Shown: positions 41,963-49,918 of the stretch, in pieces
Layout of the letters: every line of letters begins with the position of its first letter
How positions within the stretch are numbered: position 1 is the stretch's first letter
From: JAFGIG01 sp964397545
GTDB lineage: Bacteria; SDB-A
DNA length: 64,000 nt
Assembly (NCBI GenBank): GCA_964397545.1
Contig: CAYNIW010000002.1
Location: 62,001 to 126,000 of the forward strand
Direction of reading: 5' to 3'
Program-made: the position numbers and the translations under genes
Notes under the pieces: model-generated
Database searches by the model: none
What the model was told of the DNA's origin: nothing
The model's input: only the letters and a program-made list of their open reading frames with translations

Positions 41963-44416
41963 TTACTCCTTTTGATGGAAGACATCTCTTGATTTGGAAC
42001 CCTGATGAGGTCCCACGATGCCGTTTGTCTCCAGTTGATCTATAATGCGGCCTGCTCTCGCGTAACCGACCTTAAAATGCCTTTGAATAGCTGAAACAGA
42101 GGCGACCCTTGTCCTCAAAACAAATTCCTTGGCCTGTTCGTAAAGCGTATCCAAACCATCGGACCCTGTTTCTTTGTATTCATCATCATCGGAAAGAAAA
42201 TCCGGAATCGGCGATTCTTCCTGCTCTTTTACCGGAGGGTAGTAACTCAGAGAAGAAAGAGCTTCGGATATGACATCTTTTTCAATACCGATCTGACCGG
42301 AAGCGTATTGGACAAATCTCTGCAAAATTTCCTCGGCTCCCGGCGTCTGCTCCGGATCTGTGATGGCGTCGAGAACAGAGTCCTCCCTGACAATCAGCGA
42401 AGAGATTTTTGCCCAGTCATGAATTCTGTTCTTGAGGAGTTTCTCTAAATGATTTTGCGCCCAGAACTTGACTATCTTTCTCGCTTCTTCCGTGCTTATA
42501 AAAGCTCCGTGCAGCCTTACGACCGCGCTCAACCCGGGGGACGAAAAGAGCATGTCTCCTCTGCCCAGAAGTTTTTCCGCTCCGTGTCCGTCAAGAATTG
42601 TTCTGGAATCTATTTGAGAGGAAGTTTTGAACGCAATCCTCGCCGGAAAGTTTGCCTTTATGAGTCCTGTGATGACGTTTACAGACGGTCTCTGGGTCGC
42701 CAGGATAAGGTGTATCCCGACGGCTCTCGACATCTGCGCAAGTCTGATAAGACTGTCTTCGACGACACGTCCGGTCGTCAGCATCAAATCCGCCAATTCG
42801 TCTATGACGGCTACTATATAAGGTTTTGCGGCATCAGGTGAAACCTTCTTGTTGTAAGCTGTGATATTTCTGGCGCCAAGCTTTCCGAAATCCTTGTATC
42901 GCAAATCCATCCAGTTTATGAGAGAATTGAGAATATAAGGCGCTTGCTTTGGTTCTACTATGACTGGTCTCACGAGATGCGGGATCCCGTTATATATCGA
43001 TAGCTCGATGCGTTTTGGATCTATTAAAATGAACCTGAGGTTTTTAGGCGATATTCTGCTTATAAGAGAGCATATAATCGAATTAATGCATACGCTCTTA
43101 CCGCTTCCGGTAGCCCCGGCGACAAGAAGATGGGGCATCTGAGAGAGGTCGGCGACGGTCGGCTGATTAAAAGTAGTTACGCCCAGAGCGACAGTCAAAG
43201 AATGCGGGCTGTTTTGAAATGATTCGTCTCTGAGGATGGATTTTAAAAAAACCGTGGATTTTGTCTTGTTGGGTATCTCGAAACCTACAACTGATTTTCC
43301 CGGAATAGGCGCAACTATCCTTACTTTTTCAGCGTGCATAGCCATCGCTATATCGTCGGACAGACTGCTTATTTTAGATAGTTTGATTCCCGGGTCCGGG
43401 AGGTATTCTATGGTTGTGATTATCGGACCGGTTTCGACTGAGGTCACTTTACCGCTAAGGCCGAAATCTAAAAGTTTTTTTTCAAGAGTCGATGATAATT
43501 TGTTTTCTGAAGCCATTGGAGCGGCTACATTTTCACTCTGCTCATCCAGAAAGGAAAAAATCCGCTCCTGCTGTGATTTGTCTATGAAATCGTCGTATTC
43601 CGGTTCTTCGATAAGTTCTTCAGCATATTTTGTTTTTGGATCTATTTCTTCGACTGTTTTTATTTCAGGCGTTTTTACAGCATTCAAAGAACTTGGAATT
43701 TTCTGATTTTTACCCCCGTTTCTTTTTTTTCGGGATGTTTTTTTTGACCTGAATTTCAGGATTTTTTCAGCTGTTCTTTTAGAGAATCCTAAAGCCTTAA
43801 GTATATCGAAACCTGTGGCGAGAACCGAGGTAGTCAGAAAAAAAATGACTACCGTCAGCGTAAAGCCGGTTTTGCCGAGAAATTCAGTCCCGTATTTTGA
43901 GATTAGCCTCCCTAATTCTCCCGATGCGAGAAATTCCGCGTAGTTGCCCACGGGTTTTTTTCCAGGAATTTTGAACATGCCGAGAATTGACATTGAAGCG
44001 AAAGCGAGAGACAGGAGAAAAGCAGTCAAAGCATAAACCTTGGCGTCGCTTTTGTGGTATTTATCCGACCATGTGCTTACGCATAATTTCCAGGACCAGA
44101 TAAACAGGACGGCGAGAAAAATGAATGATTGCCATCCAAAAATATAAAATCCCCAGGATGAAAACCAATTGCCCAAAAAACCGGAGATGTTTTTATCAGG
44201 GAAAAAGGATTTTGAAAAAAAAGAAATAAACAGATAAAGTGAAAGAGCGAAAAAAGTGATTGCGTAGAGGTCTTTCCAGATTTTTTTTGGCAGGCAGACG
44301 GCTTTGAAAAACATAAACTTGGAAGCCCTGTAAAGTAAATAAAAAGCGAGAATTCCAATGGCCGAAAAAGCGGCGATTTTACCTGATGTTTTTAGGATGT
44401 CCAGCATTAAGTTCAT
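41963..44416 (-). CDS. ftsK: DNA translocase FtsK
   Basis: An 817-residue FtsK/SpoIIIE translocase. Four to five N-terminal membrane helices span about 15-205, a charged linker follows, then the motor domain has Walker A LVAGATGSGKS near residue 435 and Walker B AVIDELADLM near 535. The C-terminal gamma winged helix (from about residue 750, ASVSAIQRHFKVGYARAGRI) would read KOPS-type sites. FtsK pumps chromosome ends through the septum. The linker is shorter than in E. coli. It overlaps hisC by ATGA and is followed by the LolA-like gene. Confidence 0.96.
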   Translation of the reverse strand: MNLMLDILKTSGKIAAFSAIGILAFYLLYRASKFMFFKAVCLPKKIWKDLYAITFFALSLYLFISFFSKSFFPDKNISGFLGNWFSSWGFYIFGWQSFIFLAVLFIWSWKLCVSTWSDKYHKSDAKVYALTAFLLSLAFASMSILGMFKIPGKKPVGNYAEFLASGELGRLISKYGTEFLGKTGFTLTVVIFFLTTSVLATGFDILKALGFSKRTAEKILKFRSKKTSRKKRNGGKNQKIPSSLNAVKTPEIKTVEEIDPKTKYAEELIEEPEYDDFIDKSQQERIFSFLDEQSENVAAPMASENKLSSTLEKKLLDFGLSGKVTSVETGPIITTIEYLPDPGIKLSKISSLSDDIAMAMHAEKVRIVAPIPGKSVVGFEIPNKTKSTVFLKSILRDESFQNSPHSLTVALGVTTFNQPTVADLSQMPHLLVAGATGSGKSVCINSIICSLISRISPKNLRFILIDPKRIELSIYNGIPHLVRPVIVEPKQAPYILNSLINWMDLRYKDFGKLGARNITAYNKKVSPDAAKPYIVAVIDELADLMLTTGRVVEDSLIRLAQMSRAVGIHLILATQRPSVNVITGLIKANFPARIAFKTSSQIDSRTILDGHGAEKLLGRGDMLFSSPGLSAVVRLHGAFISTEEARKIVKFWAQNHLEKLLKNRIHDWAKISSLIVREDSVLDAITDPEQTPGAEEILQRFVQYASGQIGIEKDVISEALSSLSYYPPVKEQEESPIPDFLSDDDEYKETGSDGLDTLYEQAKEFVLRTRVASVSAIQRHFKVGYARAGRIIDQLETNGIVGPHQGSKSRDVFHQKE

Positions 44417-45507
44417 CTATGGTAATTATCAAGAGCATCGAGAAATTTCTGGTCCTGTTTTCTCGTGCCGGTAGTGACCCTGAGGAGATTTTCAATTCTG
44501 TATGAATTCAAAGGCCTTGTAATTATTCCTCTGTTCTGAAGGTGCATAAATAGATCCCCCGCACTTTCAATCGTCTCAAAAGTGACAAAATTGGCGAAAG
44601 AATCCAGAACTCTGAAATTTCTTTTATTCAGTTCATCTGACAAAAACTGCTTTTCAGAAGCGTTTAATGATTTCGATTTTTCAACATGTTCTCTGTCGTC
44701 CAAAGCGTGTATTGCGGCTTTTTGAGCTAGTGAGTTTGCGTTGAAAGGAACTCTCACTTTTGAAATATTCCTGGCGATCTCGGGGTTCGAAAGTCCGTAT
44801 CCGGCTCTAAGACCGGCGAGTCCGTAAATTTTTGAGAAAGTTCTCAGAAGTAGAAGATTTTTTCTTGCAGATAGAATCTCTCTTACTGAAACGCTCAATC
44901 CATCCGGAAGATATTCTTCATAAGCCTGATCGAGAATCACTAAAACATGGTCAGGGGTTTTTTTTAATATATAAACGATTTGCTCGGCGTCGAGAATGGT
45001 TCCAAGCGGATTGGTCGGGTTGTCGAGATACAGAATTCTCGTCGAATTTGTCACAGAAGAGAGAAGACAGTCAACATCATGATAATAATCTTCTTTCACA
45101 GGAACGCATGTAACCGGCGCTTCCACGAAGCAAGCGGCTATTTTAGGTATGATGAAACATGGCCAGCCCATGACAATGCCGTGTTTTTTATCAAGATGGG
45201 ATATAACTGAAAGAACTATAAGTTCAGCGCTGCCGTTGGCAATAGTTATCCAGTCCTGAGAGACATTGTATATAGAAGAGAGTTTTTCTTTTAGATAGTA
45301 AGCGTTGTCGTCAGGGTAATAATTAAGTTCGTTCAATATTTCTTTGATTTTGGCAACAGCCAGCGGAGAAGGCCCCAGAGGATTTTCATTCGAAGCGAGT
45401 TTGACTATTTCGTCTTTTATCCCGAGTTGACGGGCGACCTCATCCAGTGGTTTACCGGGAACATAAGGTTCAATATTATCAATGGCTTTTCTCGCCTTGT
45501 ATTTCAT
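44413..45507 (-). CDS. hisC: Histidinol-phosphate aminotransferase
   Basis: A 364-residue class I/II PLP aminotransferase. It has KLASNENPLGPSPLA near the start, YLDNPTNPLGT in the middle and the PLP lysine in RTFSKIYGLAGLRAGYG. It converts imidazole-acetol phosphate to histidinol phosphate, and some members also act on aromatic amino acids. No other his gene is in this window, so the histidine role is probable but not shown. It is first in a run with ftsK, lolA and the sigma module, with its own promoter. Confidence 0.88.
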   Translation of the reverse strand: MKYKARKAIDNIEPYVPGKPLDEVARQLGIKDEIVKLASNENPLGPSPLAVAKIKEILNELNYYPDDNAYYLKEKLSSIYNVSQDWITIANGSAELIVLSVISHLDKKHGIVMGWPCFIIPKIAACFVEAPVTCVPVKEDYYHDVDCLLSSVTNSTRILYLDNPTNPLGTILDAEQIVYILKKTPDHVLVILDQAYEEYLPDGLSVSVREILSARKNLLLLRTFSKIYGLAGLRAGYGLSNPEIARNISKVRVPFNANSLAQKAAIHALDDREHVEKSKSLNASEKQFLSDELNKRNFRVLDSFANFVTFETIESAGDLFMHLQNRGIITRPLNSYRIENLLRVTTGTRKQDQKFLDALDNYHR

Positions 45508-45534
45508 TTATCCTCCAATTGTATTCAGATTAAG

Positions 45535-45563
45535 ATTATAAGACTGCGGGTAAAAAAAAACAA
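45535..45563 (-). promoter_or_regulatory. Promoter for hisC-ftsK
   Basis: TTGTTT (45563-45558), 17 bases, TATAAT (45540-45535) on the minus strand, 27 bases before the hisC ATG, which is preceded by TGGAGGATAA. Confidence 0.6.
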
Positions 45564-45601
45564 TCCGCGCTTAAACACTTATTTTTTATTTGGATATGCT
45601 G

Positions 45602-45607
45602 TATAAT
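45602..45607 (+). promoter_or_regulatory. -10 box for the ankyrin lipoprotein gene
   Basis: A perfect TATAAT on the plus strand, 36 bases before the GTG start at 45644. The base stretch at -35 (TTATTT at 45579-45584) is poor. An AAGGAGG ribosome-binding site (45631-45637) follows at ideal spacing. Confidence 0.45.
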
Positions 45608-45643
45608 ACACAGATATACATTAAAACTACAAGGAGGTCTTCA

Positions 45644-46924
45644 GTGAAGGGATTATTGTCTTTCAAGTTTATCCTGCCGGTCCTGTCATTAGTCGTTTTT
45701 TCTTGCGGTGTAAGAATTAGCCAGGAAACACAGACTTGGATAGACGATTTGTATGATTCGTCCGAATATCCTGAGGGTAAGGAAAGATACAGTTACGCTC
45801 TGAGAATGGCTTGCGATCAGGGTGAGTTATCCTTTGCCAGAGAACTAATTTCTGCCGGTGCCGATGTCAATTCCCCTGACGAGTGGGGTTGGACTCCTCT
45901 TCACTACGCTACAAGGGAAGGTTACAGTGATATAGTTAACCTTTTGATCAACTCCGGCGCGGATATATCTTTCAGGGGTAAAACTTCTATTGACGCCAAC
46001 ACTGCTGGGTATTGGATACCTCTTCATCTCGCGGCTTATAACGGCCGATATGAAATTTCAAAACTGCTTCTCGACAAAGGTTCTGACGTGAACTCACATG
46101 TATGGGGAGATTCCGGCGACACGCCGCTTCATCTCGCCTCAAGAGAGGGATTTTACGAACTCATAGACCTTTTAATTGAAAGAGGCGCAAGTGTAGATTC
46201 GAGAAACGAATACGGAGAGACATCTCTTTTCGCCGCTTCGGAATACGGTCATCTTATCGCAGTTCAGGAACTGCTCAGAAACGGCGCTTCAGTGGATATT
46301 TCCGATTTATACGGCGTGACGCCTTTGCACATGGCGTCAAATTACGGTCATCTTCTTGTCGTCAAAGAATTGATTTCAAAGGGCGCAGATGTCAACGCTG
46401 AAAAAGAAAACGGATGGACTTCTCTTCATTACGCTGCAAGGGAAGGATACGCGGATATAGTTAAAGTTCTTTTGGAAGCCGGAGCTAAAATTGACGCCGA
46501 AGGAAAGACATCAATTGACGACATTATAGTAGGTTACTGGACTCCTCTGCATTTGGCATCCTACAACGGTGAAAATGATATTATATCTCTGTTGGTATCT
46601 TCCGGCGCAGATGTCAATTGTGTAGCCAGAGGTGATTCGGGAGTTACTCCTGTTCATATAGCTGCCACGGAGGGGTATCTTGAAACGGTTAAAGTGCTTA
46701 TAGCTAACGGAGCGGACGTCAACAAAGGAACCGTTAAATTATGGACAGCTCTGCACTATGCTTCACAATACGGTTACACAGAGATAGTCGAAGAGCTTAT
46801 TTCGGCGGGAGCCGGCGTGAATGCAAAAAACGACGAACAGCACACTCCTCTTTTCTATGCCGAACTTTCAGGCCACACCGAGATACAGAAATTGCTCAAA
46901 TCGAAAGGTGGAGTGAGTCAGTAA
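45644..46924 (+). CDS. Ankyrin-repeat lipoprotein
   Basis: A lipoprotein of 426 residues. I place the start at GTG 45644, because AAGGAGG sits six bases before it and the resulting N-terminus is a clean lipoprotein signal with a lipobox ending at C21 (LSLVVFSCG); the 18 codons further up add nothing. About 11 ankyrin repeats follow, each reading like TPLHYATREGYSDIVNLLI then GADV. Repeats 2 and 7 both carry an insert GKTSID..GYW and repeats 3 and 8 both carry a GDSG insert, so a five-repeat block has been duplicated. A binding scaffold on the periplasmic or outer face is likely; the partner is unknown. Confidence 0.88.
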   Translation: MKGLLSFKFILPVLSLVVFSCGVRISQETQTWIDDLYDSSEYPEGKERYSYALRMACDQGELSFARELISAGADVNSPDEWGWTPLHYATREGYSDIVNLLINSGADISFRGKTSIDANTAGYWIPLHLAAYNGRYEISKLLLDKGSDVNSHVWGDSGDTPLHLASREGFYELIDLLIERGASVDSRNEYGETSLFAASEYGHLIAVQELLRNGASVDISDLYGVTPLHMASNYGHLLVVKELISKGADVNAEKENGWTSLHYAAREGYADIVKVLLEAGAKIDAEGKTSIDDIIVGYWTPLHLASYNGENDIISLLVSSGADVNCVARGDSGVTPVHIAATEGYLETVKVLIANGADVNKGTVKLWTALHYASQYGYTEIVEELISAGAGVNAKNDEQHTPLFYAELSGHTEIQKLLKSKGGVSQ

Positions 46925-46929
46925 AGATA

Positions 46930-47979
46930 TCAGATACCGAAAACCGAGACAATAGATTGCCATGCCCTGAGAGAAACCTCTGTGTCCCAGTTTGCCGGTA
47001 GATTCGAATGTTTTGTCTTTTCGAATGATTCTTTAAGAGCATCTTTCAATTTATGGGGATCTCCTAAAAGAGTGTTGGTTCCGAAATCGATTGTCTCAGG
47101 CCATTCTGAGTTTTCTCTGAGAGTCACGCAGGGCGTCTTGAGAATTGTAGCTTCCGTCTGAACACCACCGGAGTCCGTAATAACGAAAGAGCACTTTGAG
47201 AGATTGACTATAAATTCTGAATATGGGAGAGGACCGCAGACGCGTATTTTGTCGGGTATAATTATGTTTCCTAAACCTTTCATTGTCCTCGGATGCACGG
47301 GGAAATAGACAGGACATAGGACGTTTTCACTGACAGCGGACAACGTATTGAGCAGTTTATCAGGGTTGTCCACGTTGAAAGGCCTGTGAAGGGTCATTAG
47401 TCCGAAATTTTCTCTCTCGGTGGATTTATTTTTAACGTGAGTCAGAGATTCGGCAAGTATGTTCCCCGCATGAATGATTGAACCCTTTTTTATTCCCTGG
47501 TTTCCGAGGTTCGAGACCGCTGTCTCAGTCGGCGCCAGATGCAGGTCTGACAGGGAGTCCACAACCACTCTGTTCTGTTCTTCCGGCATTGACATGTCGA
47601 AAGATCTTACTCCGGCTTCGAGATGTATTAAAAAAAGACCCATTTTTGAGGAAGTAACGGCGGCCGCAAGTGTGGAATTGACGTCTCCGACTGCGATAAC
47701 GGCATCGGGAAGAGATGTCTTAAAAGCTTTTTCGAGGCGCGTCATTACCTCGGCTATCTGTGAAGAGGGGGTTTTGTCTTTTATATCAAATGAGATATCC
47801 GGGACAGGAAGGGAGAAATCTTCGAGAATGGCTCCGTGCATTGAATGATCATAATGCTGGCCAGTGTGAATAAGCCGGATTCTGAAAAGATCTTTGAATG
47901 AATCATTGTATCTTCTGATGAGGGGGGCTATTTTTACAAGGTTCGGCCTTGTTCCCGAGACGATTGTGACTTTTTTCAC
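46930..47979 (-). CDS. wecB: UDP-N-acetylglucosamine 2-epimerase (non-hydrolysing)
   Basis: A 349-residue epimerase. It has SGTRPNLVKIAPLI at the start, GDVNST near residue 100, the acidic catalytic segments HLEAGVRS and MPEEQNR, TLHRPFNVDN and TDSGGVQTEA. It converts UDP-GlcNAc to UDP-ManNAc for surface glycans. The start is GTG at 47979, overlapping the rsmE stop. Some positions depart from the consensus (HLEAGVRS for HVEAGLRT), but the key Asp, Glu and His residues are kept. Confidence 0.9.
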   Translation of the reverse strand: MKKVTIVSGTRPNLVKIAPLIRRYNDSFKDLFRIRLIHTGQHYDHSMHGAILEDFSLPVPDISFDIKDKTPSSQIAEVMTRLEKAFKTSLPDAVIAVGDVNSTLAAAVTSSKMGLFLIHLEAGVRSFDMSMPEEQNRVVVDSLSDLHLAPTETAVSNLGNQGIKKGSIIHAGNILAESLTHVKNKSTERENFGLMTLHRPFNVDNPDKLLNTLSAVSENVLCPVYFPVHPRTMKGLGNIIIPDKIRVCGPLPYSEFIVNLSKCSFVITDSGGVQTEATILKTPCVTLRENSEWPETIDFGTNTLLGDPHKLKDALKESFEKTKHSNLPANWDTEVSLRAWQSIVSVFGI

Positions 47980-48722
47980 ATATAGCCTTGAATTGATGCG
48001 AGTTTCGAATAAAGAGCCATAGCCGTTCCGACAATCGCCGCGGTTTCAGTTCTAAGAGTAGTGAAGCCGAAAGAAACCGGAGTGATGTTCATGTCCCTGA
48101 ATAGGTTTCTTTCTCGTTCCGTCCATCCTCCTTCAGGTCCCACCAATATGCAGTTTAGGGATGAAAGATGCTTTACGGAATAATTATCGGAATCAATATC
48201 CATGAAAAAACACTTTCCGGAATTGAAAGAGGGGGAAGAAATAAAATCCGCAAGAGTAATTGTATTTTCAATTTTCGGCAGTAGAATCCTGCCTGATTGT
48301 TTCAGAGCGGAGAGAGCGATTTTTATCAATCTGTCTCTTTGGAGCTCTGTTTTCTGTGAACGTGATGATATCAGAGGCTGGATTTGCGTGGCGCCGATTT
48401 CCGTCACCTTTGAGACCATGAATTCAAATCTCTTTTTATCCGTGACCGAACACGCGACCGTGAGCTGAATTTTTTTTTCAATGAAATTCGATGTGTCAAT
48501 TATTTCTGTTATTTGGCAGAGAGCCGGACCTTTATCTTTTTTCAACTCAAACAGCGCTTTTAGAAGCATCCCTCTGCCGTCTGTCGCGAAAAATTCCTCT
48601 CCGGATTTCAAGCGGAATGATTTTTTTGCGTGTTTGACTTCGTCCGCGCTTAAAATGCAGGTTTTTTCATTGATATCGAAGGCGGATAAAATAAAAAGAG
48701 GTTTTCTAAGAGTTGAGATCAA
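47976..48722 (-). CDS. rsmE: 16S rRNA (uracil-1498-N3)-methyltransferase
   Basis: A 248-residue SPOUT methyltransferase. The PUA-like N-terminal domain is followed by KVTEIGATQIQPLISSRSQ, LVGPEGGWTERE and the knot segment GFTTLRTETAAIVGTAMAL. It methylates U1498 of 16S rRNA. The start is TTG at 48722, overlapping the dnaJ stop as TTGA, with no obvious ribosome-binding site, so it probably depends on translation of dnaJ. The dnaJ-rsmE order is common in bacteria. Confidence 0.93.
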   Translation of the reverse strand: MISTLRKPLFILSAFDINEKTCILSADEVKHAKKSFRLKSGEEFFATDGRGMLLKALFELKKDKGPALCQITEIIDTSNFIEKKIQLTVACSVTDKKRFEFMVSKVTEIGATQIQPLISSRSQKTELQRDRLIKIALSALKQSGRILLPKIENTITLADFISSPSFNSGKCFFMDIDSDNYSVKHLSSLNCILVGPEGGWTERERNLFRDMNITPVSFGFTTLRTETAAIVGTAMALYSKLASIQGYM

Positions 48723-49900
48723 TCTATGTTGAATAGCTTCCTCGATGGGGGAGGAGTGTCTTTAGCTATTTCCTGACCCAATTCCTTAATAAGTTCTTTG
48801 GCTTTTTTTGACAGATTTCCGGGCGTCCATGATATCACCTCGACAAGCTGATCTCCCTTTTGATTCTTCTTCGGATAAGGTAATCCTTTGTTTTTGAGCC
48901 TGAAGACATGTCCTGTCTGAGTTGACGACGGGACGGACATCATTACGTCCCCTTCTATAGTGGGAACCTTTATTTTGCCTCCGATAGCCAGAAGGTCAAT
49001 TGAAACAGGGAATCTGCATAAAATGTTTCTTCCGGACCGGAGAAAAATTTCGTCCGGAATTTCAGAAATGTTGATTATAAGATCGCCTCTGCCTCCGCCG
49101 AATTTGCCTGCGTTTCCCTCGCCTCTGAGGACATAGGGTCCTTCTTCCGGTATCACTCCCGCCGGCAGATTTATTTCGATTTTGGATGAGACGCTCAGAA
49201 GGCCTTCTCCGCGGCATTTTGAGCAGGGATTTTTTATTTCAAAACCGGAACCGCCGCATTTAGCGCAGGTGGCGGTTGAGACCATCCTTCCGAACATTGT
49301 ATTAATGGATTTTTTTACGTATCCGGAACCTTGACAGTCGGAACATGTCTGCTTGTCGCTCTTATCCTTGTATCCTGCTCCCCGGCATTCGCCGCAAGTC
49401 TCATGCCTTGACAAGGTGATGGTTTTTTTTACCTCTGAATTCATCTCGGAAAGATGAAGCTTCAGAGAGATTTCAATGCTCCTGCCAATTTGAGGAGAAA
49501 AGGAGTTTTTCTGTTTTCTGGTTCTAAATCCATGAGATGATCCGAAAAAGGAGCCCAATATGTCTTCGAGGCCGCCGAAACTGCCGAATATATCGCTTAA
49601 ATCGTCCATGTGAGTGAAATCTCTCATCGAAAACCCGTTTTGCCCGAAACTCTGAGAAAGCCCGTCGTGGCCAAACCTGTCGTATTGGGCGCGTTTGTTT
49701 TTGTCCATTAGGACTTCGTAGGCTTCGCTGATTTCCTTGAATTTTTCGGCGGCTTGTTTTTCGTCTCCTCTGTTCAGGTCCGGATGATACTTTTTAGCTA
49801 AACTTCTGTATGCTTTTTTAATCTCTTCTTCAGAAGCAGATTTCTCGACTCCTAGAACTTCGTAGTAGTCTCTTTTTTTCTGTGTATCAGGTCTCTGCAT
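48719..49900 (-). CDS. dnaJ: Chaperone DnaJ
   Basis: A 393-residue type I Hsp40. The J domain has HPD at residues 39-41 (KKYHPDLNRG). A Gly/Phe-rich region follows (about 80-130), then four CxxCxGxG zinc repeats: CGECRGAG, CSDCQGSG, CAKCGGSG and CSKCRGEG. The C-terminal peptide-binding domains are complete. It stimulates DnaK ATPase. It lies 18 bases after dnaK. The last of the three heat-shock genes before rsmE. Confidence 0.97.
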   Translation of the reverse strand: MQRPDTQKKRDYYEVLGVEKSASEEEIKKAYRSLAKKYHPDLNRGDEKQAAEKFKEISEAYEVLMDKNKRAQYDRFGHDGLSQSFGQNGFSMRDFTHMDDLSDIFGSFGGLEDILGSFFGSSHGFRTRKQKNSFSPQIGRSIEISLKLHLSEMNSEVKKTITLSRHETCGECRGAGYKDKSDKQTCSDCQGSGYVKKSINTMFGRMVSTATCAKCGGSGFEIKNPCSKCRGEGLLSVSSKIEINLPAGVIPEEGPYVLRGEGNAGKFGGGRGDLIINISEIPDEIFLRSGRNILCRFPVSIDLLAIGGKIKVPTIEGDVMMSVPSSTQTGHVFRLKNKGLPYPKKNQKGDQLVEVISWTPGNLSKKAKELIKELGQEIAKDTPPPSRKLFNID

Positions 49901-49918
49901 CGTTTCCGGAAATCTTTT

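Noticed and set aside
45590..45643. Upstream ATG start for the ankyrin gene
   Set aside because: It would place the AAGGAGG ribosome-binding site inside the gene and bury the lipoprotein signal.
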